Assembly (NCBI RefSeq): GCF_001953865.1
Contig: NZ_MQUQ01000008.1
Location: forward strand, 92,323-156,322
DNA from: Amycolatopsis coloradensis
GTDB taxonomy: Bacteria; Actinomycetota; Actinomycetes; Mycobacteriales; Pseudonocardiaceae
Direction: 5' to 3'
DNA: 64,000 nt
Of this stretch, positions 41,926 through 52,415 are shown piece by piece. Position 1 is the first letter of the stretch; every line of letters begins with the position of its first letter. The position numbers were made by a program, and so were the translations under genes. The notes under the pieces were generated by a model. It was given only the letters and a program-made list of their open reading frames with translations. It made no database searches and was not told the DNA's origin.

Positions 41926-42048
41926 GTTCCGCACCCTAGGTGCGCGCCTCCACCGGAACCAGCCGGATGTGGGCAAGCCCCCGAAAGGCGGCTTACAACC
42001 TTCCCTCGCTGTGGTTTTCTGGGCGTCCAACGAGCTAGGGGGAACTCG

Positions 42049-43893
42049 ATGGCGAAACGCGTGCTCGGAATTCTCACGATCGCTCTGCTCTCCTCGGCGT
42101 TGCTGAGCGGGCAGTCCTCGGCGGCGCCCGGCCGGATCCAGCCCGATCCGCTGCTGATGTTCCCGCAACGCCCGGCGACGACGGATTGGGCGGCCGTTGT
42201 CCGCGACCGTGCGGCGAAGACCAAAGCACGCGTACCAGTCTCAGCCTCGAATCCCCTGCCCTACAAAGAAATAGAACCGCCCGGAAACAGCGGCGCCAAC
42301 GATTCCCTCGCCAGACCCGAGCACATCGCGGGATTCGGTACCCAGCGTGCCAAGAACTCGAAGGTCCGGCTGACCGGTGACCTCAAGCCGGACGCCTCGA
42401 TTCCCACGCTTCCCCCGGCCGCCGAGCCGAACGACGCCCTCGGTCTCGCGACCGAAACGGGCGTCGGCGCCACCCGCCGGGCCGTCCGGACGAGTGGCGT
42501 CATCGGTGACGGGCCCTATGGCAGCGCCGGGGACGGCACGGGTGACTTCGACTTCTACCGATTGAGCGCCGGTACCACCCCGGTGACGTTTTCCGCGCGG
42601 ACCCGGACCCCGGCCGGCGATCTCGACACGTTCCTGGCGCTGCTCGACAAAGACGGCGTGTGGGCGATCAACGACAACGCCGGCGAGTCCACCGACTCGA
42701 CGCTCGCGTTCACCATCCCGCCGGGCCGGGAGTTCTTCCTCATGGTGGGCTCCGGCCCGTTCGGCATCCCCGCCGACCCCACCAAGCCCGGCACCGGCGG
42801 CGGCGTCCTGACCGAGGGACCGTACGACCTGGCGATCACCAGCGGTATCGGCGGCGGCGACCTCGACTATTACTCGTTCGACCTGCGGGCCGGGGACGTG
42901 CTCGGCGCGTCACTGGCCGACGGCGGAACGCGGCTCGCGGTCTACGACCCGGCAGGGCGAGAGGTCTTCGGCTCGTCGCAGGACGCCACCTCGATCTTCT
43001 CGACAGACTCACCGATGCCTGGCGGTGGCAACGCTGTCGTGGACTTCGTAGCGCCCAAGGAAGGCCGCTATCAGCTCGGCGTCGAAGCAGGCGAAGGCGC
43101 CTACGACATCAAGCTCGAAGCGTTCCGGCCCGGCACCGAAACCGCCCCGCGCGGCAGCGTGCACACGATCTTCCTGGACTTCGACGGCGCCAGGGTCAAC
43201 ACCTCCATCTTCGGCACCGGTGGGGGCCTCCGTGATCTCTCGCCGCTGTCGAGTTTCCTGCCTCGCTGGGGCCTCACCGCCCGCGACGAACGCGCGCTGA
43301 CCGACGCGATCATCGCCACCGTCAAGGAGAACCTCGGACGAGACCTCGCCGCCAAGGGCACGAACCCGCGGTTCGCGCTGCGCGTCCTCAACAGCCGCGA
43401 CCACGCGGATCCCTGGGGACAACCGAACGTGAGCCGGGTCGTCGTCGGTGGCACCACGGTCGAATCCGGAATCATGACCATCGGTATCGCCCAGTCCATC
43501 GACGCGGGCAACTTCGGCAAGGAGGAGACCGCGCTGGTCCTGCTCGATGAGATCAGCGCGCCCACCGGACCGGTCTGGTCGCTCAACACCTACCTCGGCA
43601 AGGGCAGCGACAAGATCGCGTTCATCGGCCGAGCGGTCGGCAACATCACCAGCCACGAAGCCGGGCACATGTCGGGGAGCTGGCACACCGACCTGACCAA
43701 CGCCGTACCCGGCATCATGGACCCCGGCGGCGACCCGGCGGTCATGTTCGCGGTCGGCCCCGACGGCCGCGGCGGCACGGCCGACGATCCGGACCTCGAC
43801 CTGGTCGAGGAAGGGATCAGTCCGGCCGAACACTTCACCGGCATCGAGGACACCCTCAACCGCAGCGCCTGGGCCTTCGTCCGCGGGGCCTAG
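42049..43893 (+). CDS. Secreted metzincin-type metalloprotease with PPC domains
   Basis: 614 residues. A signal peptide (~1-27: MAKRVLGILTIALLSSALLS, cleavage after SSAA) is followed by two PPC-like beta domains (~125-265 and ~270-370, with DFDFYRLSAG and DLDYYSFDLRAGD). The C-terminal catalytic part has HEAGHMSGSWH (536-546), which fits the metzincin motif HExxHxxGxxH, and a downstream Met in GIMDPGG (Met557), a possible Met-turn. So a zinc protease acting outside the cell. AGGGGGA before ATG 42049. Confidence 0.88.
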   Translation: MAKRVLGILTIALLSSALLSGQSSAAPGRIQPDPLLMFPQRPATTDWAAVVRDRAAKTKARVPVSASNPLPYKEIEPPGNSGANDSLARPEHIAGFGTQRAKNSKVRLTGDLKPDASIPTLPPAAEPNDALGLATETGVGATRRAVRTSGVIGDGPYGSAGDGTGDFDFYRLSAGTTPVTFSARTRTPAGDLDTFLALLDKDGVWAINDNAGESTDSTLAFTIPPGREFFLMVGSGPFGIPADPTKPGTGGGVLTEGPYDLAITSGIGGGDLDYYSFDLRAGDVLGASLADGGTRLAVYDPAGREVFGSSQDATSIFSTDSPMPGGGNAVVDFVAPKEGRYQLGVEAGEGAYDIKLEAFRPGTETAPRGSVHTIFLDFDGARVNTSIFGTGGGLRDLSPLSSFLPRWGLTARDERALTDAIIATVKENLGRDLAAKGTNPRFALRVLNSRDHADPWGQPNVSRVVVGGTTVESGIMTIGIAQSIDAGNFGKEETALVLLDEISAPTGPVWSLNTYLGKGSDKIAFIGRAVGNITSHEAGHMSGSWHTDLTNAVPGIMDPGGDPAVMFAVGPDGRGGTADDPDLDLVEEGISPAEHFTGIEDTLNRSAWAFVRGA

Positions 43894-43996
43894 ACGGGTT
43901 GATTCCGTAAAAATCGTATGAAGCGCAGTGACCGTATGTCCATACTGCAATGCTCAAAGGACACCCGGTGAGTCGAATGGTCCGATCTTCACTGAC

Positions 43997-46336
43997 CTAG
44001 GACGCCGAAGTCACCCGATAGACGTCGTAGACGCCTTCGACACCTCGGACCACCTTCAGCACGTGGCCGAGGTGCTTCGGGTCGCCCATCTCGAACGAGA
44101 ACCGGCTGACCGCGACCCTGTCGCGCGACGTGGTCACCGACGCGGACAGGATGTTGACCTTCTCGTCCGCGAGCACCTTGGTGACGTCGGAGAGCAGGCG
44201 GTGCCGGTCCAGCGCCTCGACCTGGATCGCGACGAGGAACACCGAAGACGCCGACGGTGCCCATTCGACCTCGACCAGACGCTCAGGCTGCGCGGTCAGA
44301 TCATCGGCGTTGGTGCAGTCGGTCCGGTGGACGCTGACGCCCCCGCCGCGGGTGACGAAACCGAGGATCTCGTCGCCCGGCACCGGCGTGCAGCAGCGGG
44401 CGAGCTTGGCCCAGACGTCGCCGGCGCCCTTCACCACGACACCGACGTCGTTCGAGCCGCGGCGGCGGGTCACCGTGGACGGGGTCGCGCGCTCGGCGAG
44501 CTCCTCCTCCGCCTCGTCGACCCCGCCGATGAGCGCGACCAGCCGCTGCACGACGTGTTTCGCGCTGGTGTGGCCCTCGCCGACAGCCGCGTACAGCGAA
44601 CTGATGTCGGGATGCCGCAGTTCCGTGGCGACCGCGCCCATGGATTCGGCGGAGACCAGCCTCTGGATCGGGAGGCCGACCTTGCGGACCTCCTTGGTGA
44701 TGGCCTCCTTGCCGCCTTCGATCGCCTCGTCGCGGCGTTCCTTGGCGAACCACTGCCGGATCTTCGCGCGTGCCTTGGGGGAACCGGCGAACTGCAACCA
44801 GTCGCGGCTCGGCCCTGCCGTCTCGGCCTTCGAGGTGAAGATCTCGATGACCTCGCCGTTCTCCAGCTTGCGCTCGAGTGCGACGAGCCTGCCGTTGACG
44901 CGGGCGCCGATGCAGCGGTGGCCGACCTCGGTGTGCACGGCGTAGGCGAAGTCGACCGGGGTCGAATCGACCGGCAGTGTGATCACGTCACCCTTGGGCG
45001 TGAACACGAAGATCTCGCGCGAGGCGAGCTCGTAGCGCAGCGATTCGAGGAAGTCACCCGGATCCGCGGCTTCACGCTGCCAGTCGAGGAGCTGGCGCAT
45101 CCACGCCATCTCGTCGACGTCCACCGCGTTGGCGCCGTTTCCGCTGTGGGTACCGCGGGTTTCCTTGTACCGCCAGTGCGCGGCGATGCCGTACTCGGCG
45201 GTGCGATGCATCTCGTAGGTGCGGATCTGGACTTCCAGCGGCTTGCCGTCCGGGCCGATCACCGTGGTGTGCAACGACTGGTAGACGCCGAACCGCGGCT
45301 GCGCGATGTAGTCCTTGAACCGGCCGGGAACCGGCTGCCACAGCGCGTGGACGACACCCATCGCGGCGTAGCAGTCACGGACGTCCTCGACCAGGATCCG
45401 CACGCCGACCAGGTCGTGGATGTCATCGAGGTCGCGTCCGCGGACGATCATCTTCTGGTGGATCGAGTAGTAGTGCTTCGGCCGTCCCTCGACCTTGGCG
45501 GTGATCCGCGAGCCTTCGAGGTTGCCGGTCAGCTCGGTGATCACGGACCGCAGGTACGTGTCCCGCGAGGGCGCGCGATCGGCGACCAGGCGGACGATCT
45601 CGTCGTACTTCTTCGGCTGCAGGATGGCGAAGGCCAGATCCTCCAGCTCCCATTTGACCGTCGCCATGCCGAGCCGGTGCGCCAGCGGGGCGAGGACTTC
45701 CAGGGTTTCGCGAGCCTTGCGGGCCTGCTTCTCCGGCGGCAGGAAGCGCATCGTACGCATGTTGTGCAGGCGGTCGGACAGCTTGATGACCAGCACGCGC
45801 GGGTCGCGCGCCATCGCGATGACCATCTTGCGGATCGTCTCGGCCTCGGCGGCCGTGCCGAGCTTGACCTTGTCCAGTTTGGTGACGCCGTCGACCAGTT
45901 CGCCGACCTTCTCGCCGAAGTCCGCCTTCAGGGTCTCCAGCGAGTATCCGGTGTCCTCGACGGTGTCGTGCAGGAGCGCCGCGACCAGCGTCGTCGTGTC
46001 CATGCCGAGTTCGGCGAGAATGGTCGCGACGGCAAGCGGGTGCGTGATGTACGGGTCACCGGACTTGCGCCGCTGTTCACGGTGGAGTTCTTCGGCGACG
46101 TCGTAGGCGCGCTGGAGCAGCGCGAGGTCGGCGTTGGGGTGCAGCTCGCGGTGGATGACGGCGAGCGGTTCGAGAACCTGCTTGACCGGCGCGGCGCGCT
46201 GTGCGGTGATCCGGCGGGCGAGACGGGCACGGACGCGGCGCGTCGCGGATGGCGTCGGCGCTGCCCCCTGTCGCGCCGCACCGTTCTGCTCGGTGCCGTC
46301 CTTCGAGGACACCGCGGCATCGAGCTCTTGGCTCAC
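43997..46336 (-). CDS. rel: Bifunctional (p)ppGpp synthetase/hydrolase Rel
   Basis: 779 residues from GTG 46336. HD hydrolase domain (~50-200, [11 protein letters not shown] and [15 protein letters not shown]), synthetase domain (~260-375, HYYSIHQKM and [22 protein letters not shown]), TGS (~430-490, [15 protein letters not shown]), then zinc-finger-like/ACT end ([35 protein letters not shown]). The intact HD motif says it can also degrade the alarmone. AGGAGGT is 5 nt before the GTG. It lies 78 nt after apt, as in many actinobacteria. Confidence 0.96.
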   Translation of the reverse strand: MSQELDAAVSSKDGTEQNGAARQGAAPTPSATRRVRARLARRITAQRAAPVKQVLEPLAVIHRELHPNADLALLQRAYDVAEELHREQRRKSGDPYITHPLAVATILAELGMDTTTLVAALLHDTVEDTGYSLETLKADFGEKVGELVDGVTKLDKVKLGTAAEAETIRKMVIAMARDPRVLVIKLSDRLHNMRTMRFLPPEKQARKARETLEVLAPLAHRLGMATVKWELEDLAFAILQPKKYDEIVRLVADRAPSRDTYLRSVITELTGNLEGSRITAKVEGRPKHYYSIHQKMIVRGRDLDDIHDLVGVRILVEDVRDCYAAMGVVHALWQPVPGRFKDYIAQPRFGVYQSLHTTVIGPDGKPLEVQIRTYEMHRTAEYGIAAHWRYKETRGTHSGNGANAVDVDEMAWMRQLLDWQREAADPGDFLESLRYELASREIFVFTPKGDVITLPVDSTPVDFAYAVHTEVGHRCIGARVNGRLVALERKLENGEVIEIFTSKAETAGPSRDWLQFAGSPKARAKIRQWFAKERRDEAIEGGKEAITKEVRKVGLPIQRLVSAESMGAVATELRHPDISSLYAAVGEGHTSAKHVVQRLVALIGGVDEAEEELAERATPSTVTRRRGSNDVGVVVKGAGDVWAKLARCCTPVPGDEILGFVTRGGGVSVHRTDCTNADDLTAQPERLVEVEWAPSASSVFLVAIQVEALDRHRLLSDVTKVLADEKVNILSASVTTSRDRVAVSRFSFEMGDPKHLGHVLKVVRGVEGVYDVYRVTSAS

Positions 46337-46414
46337 CCGCACCTCCTGCGCTTCGTGCGGCCTTCGGACGTCAAGGGTAACCGCTCCCCCTCGCGGCACA
46401 CTGGGTACGCCCGC

Positions 46415-46933
46415 TCAACACACCCGGAGGGCCTCCACGCGACGCCCTTCAAGCACGGAACGACCACCGAGCGCGGCGAGTTCCATGACCACCGAAACCC
46501 CGGTGACCTGCGCCTTCGCGTCTTCCAGCAGTTTGCAGGTCGCCGCGACCGTGCCGCCGGTGGCGAGCACGTCATCGAGGACCGCGACACGGTGACCAGA
46601 CTTGACGATGCCCTCGGGCAGTTCGACGGTCGCGGTGCCGTATTCCAGCTTGTAGTCGACCCTGCCCGCGACCCGGGGAAGCTTGCCGGGCTTGCGGATC
46701 AACGCGACGCCGAGACCGCGGGAGTAGCCGACGGCGGCGGCCAGCAGGAACCCGCGCGCTTCCACGCCCGCCAGCAGGTCGACGCCGGGATCGACGGTGG
46801 CGGCGAGCGCGTCGGTGACGGCCTTGAAACCGGCGGCGTCGGCGAACAACGGGCTCAGGTCCCGGAACAGCACGCCGGGTTCCGGGAAGTCCGGCACGTC
46901 GGCGATCAGGTCGAGTGCCTTGTCCAGCTCCAT
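46415..46933 (-). CDS. apt: Adenine phosphoribosyltransferase
   Basis: 172 residues from ATG 46933. FPEPGVLFRDLSPLF, then EARGFLLAAAV and the PRPP-binding loop VAVLDDVLATGGT identify Apt, which salvages adenine to AMP. AGGAAAG precedes the start. It sits between secF and rel in the order secD-secF-apt-rel, common in actinobacteria. The 53-nt palindrome lies between secF and this gene. Confidence 0.96.
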   Translation of the reverse strand: MELDKALDLIADVPDFPEPGVLFRDLSPLFADAAGFKAVTDALAATVDPGVDLLAGVEARGFLLAAAVGYSRGLGVALIRKPGKLPRVAGRVDYKLEYGTATVELPEGIVKSGHRVAVLDDVLATGGTVAATCKLLEDAKAQVTGVSVVMELAALGGRSVLEGRRVEALRVC

Positions 46934-46975
46934 GTACTTTCCTGCTCTCAGACTCACGGCCGCGGCACCCCGGTC

Positions 46976-47028
46976 GTTATGAACGGACCTTTCATAACAA
47001 AATTTGTTATGAAAGGTCCGTTCATAAC
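46976..47028. repeat. 53-nt perfect palindrome between secF and apt
   Basis: Two 26-nt arms are exact reverse complements around one base. Each arm also contains an inner inverted repeat (GTTATGAA ... TTCATAAC), so GTTATGA occurs four times. It is strikingly AT-rich in this GC-rich region. It could be a terminator, an operator for a symmetric protein or a mobile short repeat. Confidence 0.9.
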
Positions 47029-47045
47029 ACGCTTCGAACCTGGGG

Positions 47046-48251
47046 TTACCTCTTGCGCTTGCCCTGCGGACGGCCCTTGTGGGCCTTCTGGTTCCGCGCC
47101 GGAACGCTCGCCGCGGCGGCGTACGCCTTCTCCTTGCGGAGTTCGGCTTCCAGCGCGTCTTCGTCGTTGGGGTCGAAGTCGTCGTCGCGTTCGGCGGCGG
47201 CCTTGCGAGCCTGGTTCGCGCGCCGCGAGGCGACCCGATCGGCCTGCTGCCGGTACTTCGGGTCACGCATCTTGAAGTCGACCAGCAGCGGCGTCGCCAG
47301 CGCGACCGACGACAGCACGCCGACCACGGTGCCGGTGAGCTGCACGAGCGCGAGCTCCTGGAGGGTGCCGGAACCGAGCAGGAGGTAGCCGATCACCAGC
47401 AGACCGAGGATCGGCAGCGCCGCGATCAACGACGTGTTGAACGACCGCATCAGCGTCTGGTTCAACGCCAGGTTCGCCGCTTCCCCGTACGTCCGGCGGG
47501 TCAGGCCGAGCAGACCGCGCGTGTTCTCGCGGACCTTGTCGAACACCACCACCGTGTCGTACAGCGAGAACCCGAGGATCGTCAGCAGACCGATCACCGT
47601 CGCCGGCGTGACCTCGAAACCGATCAGCGAGTACACACCCGCCGTCACCACGATGTCGTTCAGCAGGGTGACCAGTGCCGCGGCGGCCATCCGAGGGTCG
47701 AAGTACAACGCCAGGAACAACGTGACCGCCAGCAGGAAGACCCCGAGCGCGATCAGCGCCTGCCGGGAGATCTCCCCGCCCCAGGACGCGCTCACCGCGC
47801 TGTCACTGATCGCCTGGACACTGGGCTGGCCGGAGGAACCGATCGGCCCCAGTTCCTGGAACAGGGCCTGCTTCACCTTGGCGACCTCGGCCGCGTCCAA
47901 GGTGTCCGAACGGAGCTGAATGGTCGACGAGACGCCGCTGCCGACCTTCTGCGCCTCGTCGGCGGGCTTGCCCAGCGAGGAGGCGAAGACCTCCTTGGCC
48001 CGCTCTTCGGTGATCTGCCCGCTCTTGCCGTTGGCGGGCAGCTGGATCTGGGTGCCGCCTTCGAAGTCGATGCCGAAGTTGAAGCCCTTGACCCCCATCG
48101 ACGCGATGCACACCAGCACCAGCGCGCCGAAGAAGAGGTACCAACGCTTGCGGACGCCGACGACGTTGAACACGCCGCTGCCCACATACATCCGGTGGAA
48201 GACGCTCTCGCGCTTGTTCTCGGTGGTGTTCTTCTCGTCGACCACGGTCAC
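47046..48251 (-). CDS. secF: Protein translocase subunit SecF
   Basis: 401 residues. GIDFEGGTQIQLP is the SecD/F periplasmic signature, followed by six helices with GFSLYDTVVVFDKVREN and the C-terminal LALNQTLMRSFNTS. SecF works with SecD and YajC to pull secreted proteins through SecYEG. Its GTG start overlaps the TGA of secD. The last ~60 residues are charged and cytosolic, typical of actinobacterial SecF. Confidence 0.96.
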   Translation of the reverse strand: MTVVDEKNTTENKRESVFHRMYVGSGVFNVVGVRKRWYLFFGALVLVCIASMGVKGFNFGIDFEGGTQIQLPANGKSGQITEERAKEVFASSLGKPADEAQKVGSGVSSTIQLRSDTLDAAEVAKVKQALFQELGPIGSSGQPSVQAISDSAVSASWGGEISRQALIALGVFLLAVTLFLALYFDPRMAAAALVTLLNDIVVTAGVYSLIGFEVTPATVIGLLTILGFSLYDTVVVFDKVRENTRGLLGLTRRTYGEAANLALNQTLMRSFNTSLIAALPILGLLVIGYLLLGSGTLQELALVQLTGTVVGVLSSVALATPLLVDFKMRDPKYRQQADRVASRRANQARKAAAERDDDFDPNDEDALEAELRKEKAYAAAASVPARNQKAHKGRPQGKRKR

Positions 48252-49954
48252 GCCTCCTTCACGTTCGGACGGCCGGAGACGGTGCGAGCGGCCTTGCGGT
48301 CCGAACCCAGCTGCTGCACGGCGCCGAGGCCGAGGTTCTTGGGGTTGGACAGGAACTTCGACTTGGACCGCGACACCATCGCGACCAGCGGATGCGTGAC
48401 GAGGTAGACGACCACGAGGTCGAGGACCGTCGACATGCCGAGAGTGAACGCGAAGCCCTTCACGTCACCGACGGCCAGCAGGTAGAGGACCGCCGCGGCG
48501 AGGAAGCTGACCGCGTCCGCCGCGAGAATCGTGCGCTGGGCTCGAGACCAGCCGCGCGGGACCGCTGATCGGAAGGTTCTGCCTTCGCGGATTTCGTCCT
48601 TCAATCGTTCGAAGTAGATGACGAACGAGTCCGCGGTGATACCGATGGCGATGATCAGGCCTGCCACGCCCGCGAGGTCGAGGGTGTACCCGATCCACCG
48701 CCCCAGCAGCACCAGGACCCCGTAAACGATCGCGAACGACAACCCGAGCGACAGGATCGTCAGCAGGCCGAGCAGCCGGTAATAGAACATGCAGTAGATG
48801 AACACGGCCAGTAGACCGATACCGCCGGCGATGAGGCCCGCCTGCAGAGACGCGAGACCCAGCGTCGCGGACACCGTGGTCGCGTCCGAGGACTCGAACG
48901 ACAGCGGCAGCGAACCGTACTTCAGCACATCGGCCAGATCCTTCGCCTCGGTCTGGCTGAACCGGCCGGTGATCTGCGTCTGACCGCCGAGGATCGCGGA
49001 CTGGATGGTCGGCGCGGAGACGACCTGCGTGTCGAGGACGAACGCGGCCTGCTTCTGGACGTTCTTCGAGGTGAAGTCGCCCCAGATCCGGGAACCGTCA
49101 CCCTTGAAGTTCAGGTTGACGACCCACTGGGAGTTCTGGGTGTCGTAGGCCGAAGAGGCGTCGGAGATCTCCGTTCCGGGGAGGAACTCCGGCTCCAGCA
49201 GGTACTTCATCGTGTTCTTGTCACCGCAGGCGACCAGCGGCTTGTCGGTGAGGTCGTTGCCGACCAGCGGGTCCGACACGTTGGGCGCGCAGTTGAGCGA
49301 CGCGAAGGCCTTCTCGGCGGCCGCGGCCTGCTTCGCCTGGTCCGTCGACAGCAGATCGGGGCTCTGCCGGACGTTCCGGGCTTCCTCGATCTCCCTCTTG
49401 GTCTGCTCGTCGGCATTCTCGTCCGGCTGCTGCTGCGGCGCGCCGGCGGCGCCACCGCCGCCGTTGGCCGGACTGCTCGGCGGAGCGCTCACGCCGGGGG
49501 CACCCGACGACGCGGGCGGAGCCGACGAAGGCGCTCCGGACGTGGGCGGGGTCGACGGCTGCGGAGCCGGGGTAACCGGCTGCGAAGTCACGACCTTCCG
49601 GAAGCCCAGTTTCGCGGTCTTGCCCAGGGCCTTGGCCTGGTCGCCCTGCTCGCCGGGGACGGTGATCACGACGTTGCTGCCGTCGAGGACGACCTCGGTG
49701 CCGCTCACGCCGATACCGTTGACCCGGCGCTCGATGATCGAGCGGGCCTGTTCGAGGGAATCTCGCGGAGGGTCGCCGCCGTCGGGATTGCGGGCGGTCA
49801 GCGTAACCCTCGTGCCGCCTTGCAGATCGATGCCGAGCTTCGGCGTCGGCTTGCCGCTTCCGGTGAAGAACACCAGGGCGTACAGCGCCACCACGATCAG
49901 GGCGAAGAAGGCGAGATAGCGTCCCGGGCGGAGATGCCCGGCCGGTGCGGCCAC
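48248..49954 (-). CDS. secD: Protein translocase subunit SecD
   Basis: 568 residues from GTG 49954. LGIDLQGGTRVTLTAR, then the P1 domain (IERRVNGIGVSGTEVVLDG), and helices with GLIIAIGITADSFVIYFERLKDE. A Pro/Ser/Gly/Ala-rich insertion (about residues 125-185) separates parts of the periplasmic head. I prefer the GTG with GAGGAG ~11 nt upstream to the in-frame TTG at 49993. Overlaps secF by four bases. Confidence 0.94.
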   Translation of the reverse strand: MAAPAGHLRPGRYLAFFALIVVALYALVFFTGSGKPTPKLGIDLQGGTRVTLTARNPDGGDPPRDSLEQARSIIERRVNGIGVSGTEVVLDGSNVVITVPGEQGDQAKALGKTAKLGFRKVVTSQPVTPAPQPSTPPTSGAPSSAPPASSGAPGVSAPPSSPANGGGGAAGAPQQQPDENADEQTKREIEEARNVRQSPDLLSTDQAKQAAAAEKAFASLNCAPNVSDPLVGNDLTDKPLVACGDKNTMKYLLEPEFLPGTEISDASSAYDTQNSQWVVNLNFKGDGSRIWGDFTSKNVQKQAAFVLDTQVVSAPTIQSAILGGQTQITGRFSQTEAKDLADVLKYGSLPLSFESSDATTVSATLGLASLQAGLIAGGIGLLAVFIYCMFYYRLLGLLTILSLGLSFAIVYGVLVLLGRWIGYTLDLAGVAGLIIAIGITADSFVIYFERLKDEIREGRTFRSAVPRGWSRAQRTILAADAVSFLAAAVLYLLAVGDVKGFAFTLGMSTVLDLVVVYLVTHPLVAMVSRSKSKFLSNPKNLGLGAVQQLGSDRKAARTVSGRPNVKEA

Positions 49955-50097
49955 TGTGCTTCGGTCTCCTCGGACGGACTGGGTGTTCCCCAATGGACTT
50001 GGCTGTTCACTCGCCGGACGGGAGCCCGGCGGTACCGCGAACCTGCCCCGATGACGATGCCCGGTGAACGGGCACGACTATGACGACGGACACGCAC

Positions 50098-50125
50098 GCA
50101 GCACCGAGACAGTACTCGGTGCTGC
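50098..50125 (-). terminator. Hairpin between yajC and secD
   Basis: GCAGCACCGAG and CTCGGTGCTGC (11-bp arms) flank ACAGTA, with GTGAGCC beyond. It stands between the yajC stop (50187) and the secD start, so it may attenuate read-through between the two. Confidence 0.6.
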
Positions 50126-50186
50126 GTGAGCCCGGCGTTGCCCCCGCACCTACGAAAGTCTGGTGTCGGGGATGGCCTTACAGGTG

Positions 50187-50585
50187 CTACTTCTTGCCGT
50201 GCTCCAGCGGAGGAGCGATCTGCGCGCCGGACTTCTCCTCGACGCGCTCTTCGTCCTTCGACTCGATGACCGGCTCTTCGACGACCTCATCGGTGCCGAG
50301 GCTGTCCTCGTCGGTCTCGACGACCGGCTCGACCTTCTCGCGAACGGCCTGGCGGAGCCAGGTGGTCACGACACCAGGGGCGATCTCGAGGTCGATCGTG
50401 GTGTCGGCGGAGGCGTCGGCGACAGACGCGTAGAGACCGGAGGTGGTCATCACCCGGTCACCGGGAGCGAGGCTCGAGAGCAGCTCCTGCTGCTTTGCCG
50501 CCGCCTTCTTCTGCTTACGGGTGCCCATGACGAGCGGGATCGCCACAACGAGCATCAGGAGCAGCGGCAGCAATAACTGGTTCAT
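50187..50585 (-). CDS. yajC: Preprotein translocase subunit YajC
   Basis: 132 residues from ATG 50585. MNQLLLPLLLMLVVAIPLVMG is a single N-terminal membrane helix, followed by GTRKQKKAAAKQQELLSSLAPGDRVMTTSGLYASV, the YajC signature. A long acidic tail (~100-132) is typical of actinobacterial forms. GGAGAG precedes the start. First gene of the yajC-secD-secF-apt-rel series. Confidence 0.94.
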   Translation of the reverse strand: MNQLLLPLLLMLVVAIPLVMGTRKQKKAAAKQQELLSSLAPGDRVMTTSGLYASVADASADTTIDLEIAPGVVTTWLRQAVREKVEPVVETDEDSLGTDEVVEEPVIESKDEERVEEKSGAQIAPPLEHGKK

Positions 50586-50730
50586 GACTCTCCATTTCGA
50601 GCGGACGCCGCGCGGTGCGCTGTTTTGTCCGATTTGGCGGGGTGTGCTCTCCCCGAGTGTGCCAGGTGCCAGCGGAAACTCCACCACCACCCGTCGTCAC
50701 CACGGGCCCCGGACCGCGTGAGCGGTCCGG

Positions 50731-51807
50731 TCATTCCTGGTCGAACAGGTTCGGGCCACCCTGCTCGCCACGTGTGACACCGGCCGGAGCCGGCAGGCCG
50801 AGGTGTTCCCACGCGGCCGCTGTGGCGACGCGGCCGCGAGGAGTGCGGGCGAGCATACCGGCGCGGACCAGGTAAGGCTCACACACCTCTTCGACGGTGG
50901 TCGGCTCTTCCCCCACCGCGACGGCCAGCGTGGACACGCCGACCGGGCCGCCGCCGAAGGACCGGACGAGCGCCGTCAGCACCGCGCGGTCGAGCCTGTC
51001 GAGGCCGAGTTCGTCGACGTCGTAGACCTCCAACGCGGCGCGCACGACCTTGCGGGTGGCATGCCCGTCGGCGCGAACCTCGGCGTAGTCGCGTACCCGG
51101 CGTAGCAGCCGGTTCGCGATCCGGGGTGTGCCGCGGGACCGGCGGGCGATCTCCGCGGAACCGTCGCGATCGATCTCGATCTCCAGGATCGTGGCGGCCC
51201 TGCGCACGACGAGGTCGAGTTCGCTGTCGGTGTAGAACTCCATCTGGCCGGTGAAACCGAACCGGTCGCGCAGCGGACCGGTCAGCGAACCGGACCGCGT
51301 CGTGGCTCCGACCAGCGTGAACGGCGCGATCTCCAGCGGAATACTGGTCGCGCCGGGCCCCTTGCCGACGACGACGTCGACGCGGAAGTCCTCCATCGCG
51401 AGGTACAGCATTTCCTCGGCGGGCCGGGCGATCCGGTGGATCTCGTCGATGAACAGGACGTCGCCGGGCGCCAGGTTGGACAGCATCGCGGCGAGGTCCC
51501 CCGCGCGTTCCAGCGCGGGCCCCGACGTGATCCGGATGGCGGCGTTCAGTTCGGCGGCGACGATCATCGCCATACTCGTCTTGCCCAGTCCGGGTGGGCC
51601 GGAGAACAGGACATGGTCCGGCGGGACACCTCGGCGGCGTGCACTCTCCAGGACGAGTTCGAGCTGCTCACGGACTCGTGGCTGGCCGATGAACTCGTCG
51701 AGCTTACGCGGGCGAAGTGTGGTCTCGACCTCGCCTTCGCCGATCTGTGGCAGCGCCGAAAGCGTCTCGTCGTCGGCCTCGAAATCCGTCACGGCCTCAT
51801 AGTCCAT
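50731..51807 (-). CDS. ruvB: Holliday junction branch-migration ATPase RuvB
   Basis: 358 residues. Walker A GPPGLGKT, Walker B FIDEIHRI, sensor ATTRSGSL and the C-terminal winged helix ([24 protein letters not shown]). It drives branch migration with RuvA. It follows ruvA by 8 nt. Confidence 0.97.
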   Translation of the reverse strand: MDYEAVTDFEADDETLSALPQIGEGEVETTLRPRKLDEFIGQPRVREQLELVLESARRRGVPPDHVLFSGPPGLGKTSMAMIVAAELNAAIRITSGPALERAGDLAAMLSNLAPGDVLFIDEIHRIARPAEEMLYLAMEDFRVDVVVGKGPGATSIPLEIAPFTLVGATTRSGSLTGPLRDRFGFTGQMEFYTDSELDLVVRRAATILEIEIDRDGSAEIARRSRGTPRIANRLLRRVRDYAEVRADGHATRKVVRAALEVYDVDELGLDRLDRAVLTALVRSFGGGPVGVSTLAVAVGEEPTTVEEVCEPYLVRAGMLARTPRGRVATAAAWEHLGLPAPAGVTRGEQGGPNLFDQE

Positions 51808-51815
51808 GTGGCGAG

Positions 51816-52415
51816 CTACCGCTTACGCCCGAGGGTGGCCAACGCGGCGCGCAGCACGGAGGACGTCGTGTGGCCGTCGCCCTCGCCGAGCGCCTTGTCG
51901 ACGGCCTGTTCGGCCTGCTTGGCCGGGAAGCCGAGGCCCGCGAGCGCCTCGACGACCTCACCGCGCAGCGCGCCGGGCGCGACCACCGCCGGGGAGCCGT
52001 CGGTCGGGCCGGCGAGCGCGGTGACCTTGTCGCGCAGTTCGAGCGTGAGCCGCTCCGCTCCCTTGCGGCCGATGCCGGGTACCTGGGTGAGCACGGTGAT
52101 GTTGCCTTCGACCAGGGCGGAGCGCAGCTTGTCGGGATCGAGGACGGCCAGCGTCGCCAGCGCGAGCCGCGGGCCGATCCCGGAGACCGTCTGCAACAGC
52201 CCGAACAGTTCGCGGGCGTCGGCGTCGGCGAAACCGAACAGCGTCAAGGAATCCTCGCGGACCACGAGCGCGGTGTGCAGCATCGCCTCCTCGCCGCGGC
52301 GAAGCGTCGCGAGAGAGGCGGGCGTGGCCTGGACGGCGAAGCCGACTCCCCCGACCTCGATCACGACGTGGTCGAGGCCGATGGAGAGGACTTCTCCGCG
52401 TACCGAGGAGATCAT
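51816..52415 (-). CDS. ruvA: Holliday junction protein RuvA
   Basis: 199 residues from ATG 52415. [23 protein letters not shown] is the OB domain, then two HhH motifs ([39 protein letters not shown]) and a short C-terminal RuvB-binding domain. The start overlaps the ruvC stop (ATGA). Confidence 0.97.
   Translation of the reverse strand: MISSVRGEVLSIGLDHVVIEVGGVGFAVQATPASLATLRRGEEAMLHTALVVREDSLTLFGFADADARELFGLLQTVSGIGPRLALATLAVLDPDKLRSALVEGNITVLTQVPGIGRKGAERLTLELRDKVTALAGPTDGSPAVVAPGALRGEVVEALAGLGFPAKQAEQAVDKALGEGDGHTTSSVLRAALATLGRKR

Noticed and set aside
43928..47275. Very long plus-strand reading frame (over 1100 codons) opposite rel and apt
   Set aside because: It is antisense to genes with clear domains and its peptide is Arg/Asp/His/Val-rich with no motif; such frames arise from third-position GC bias.
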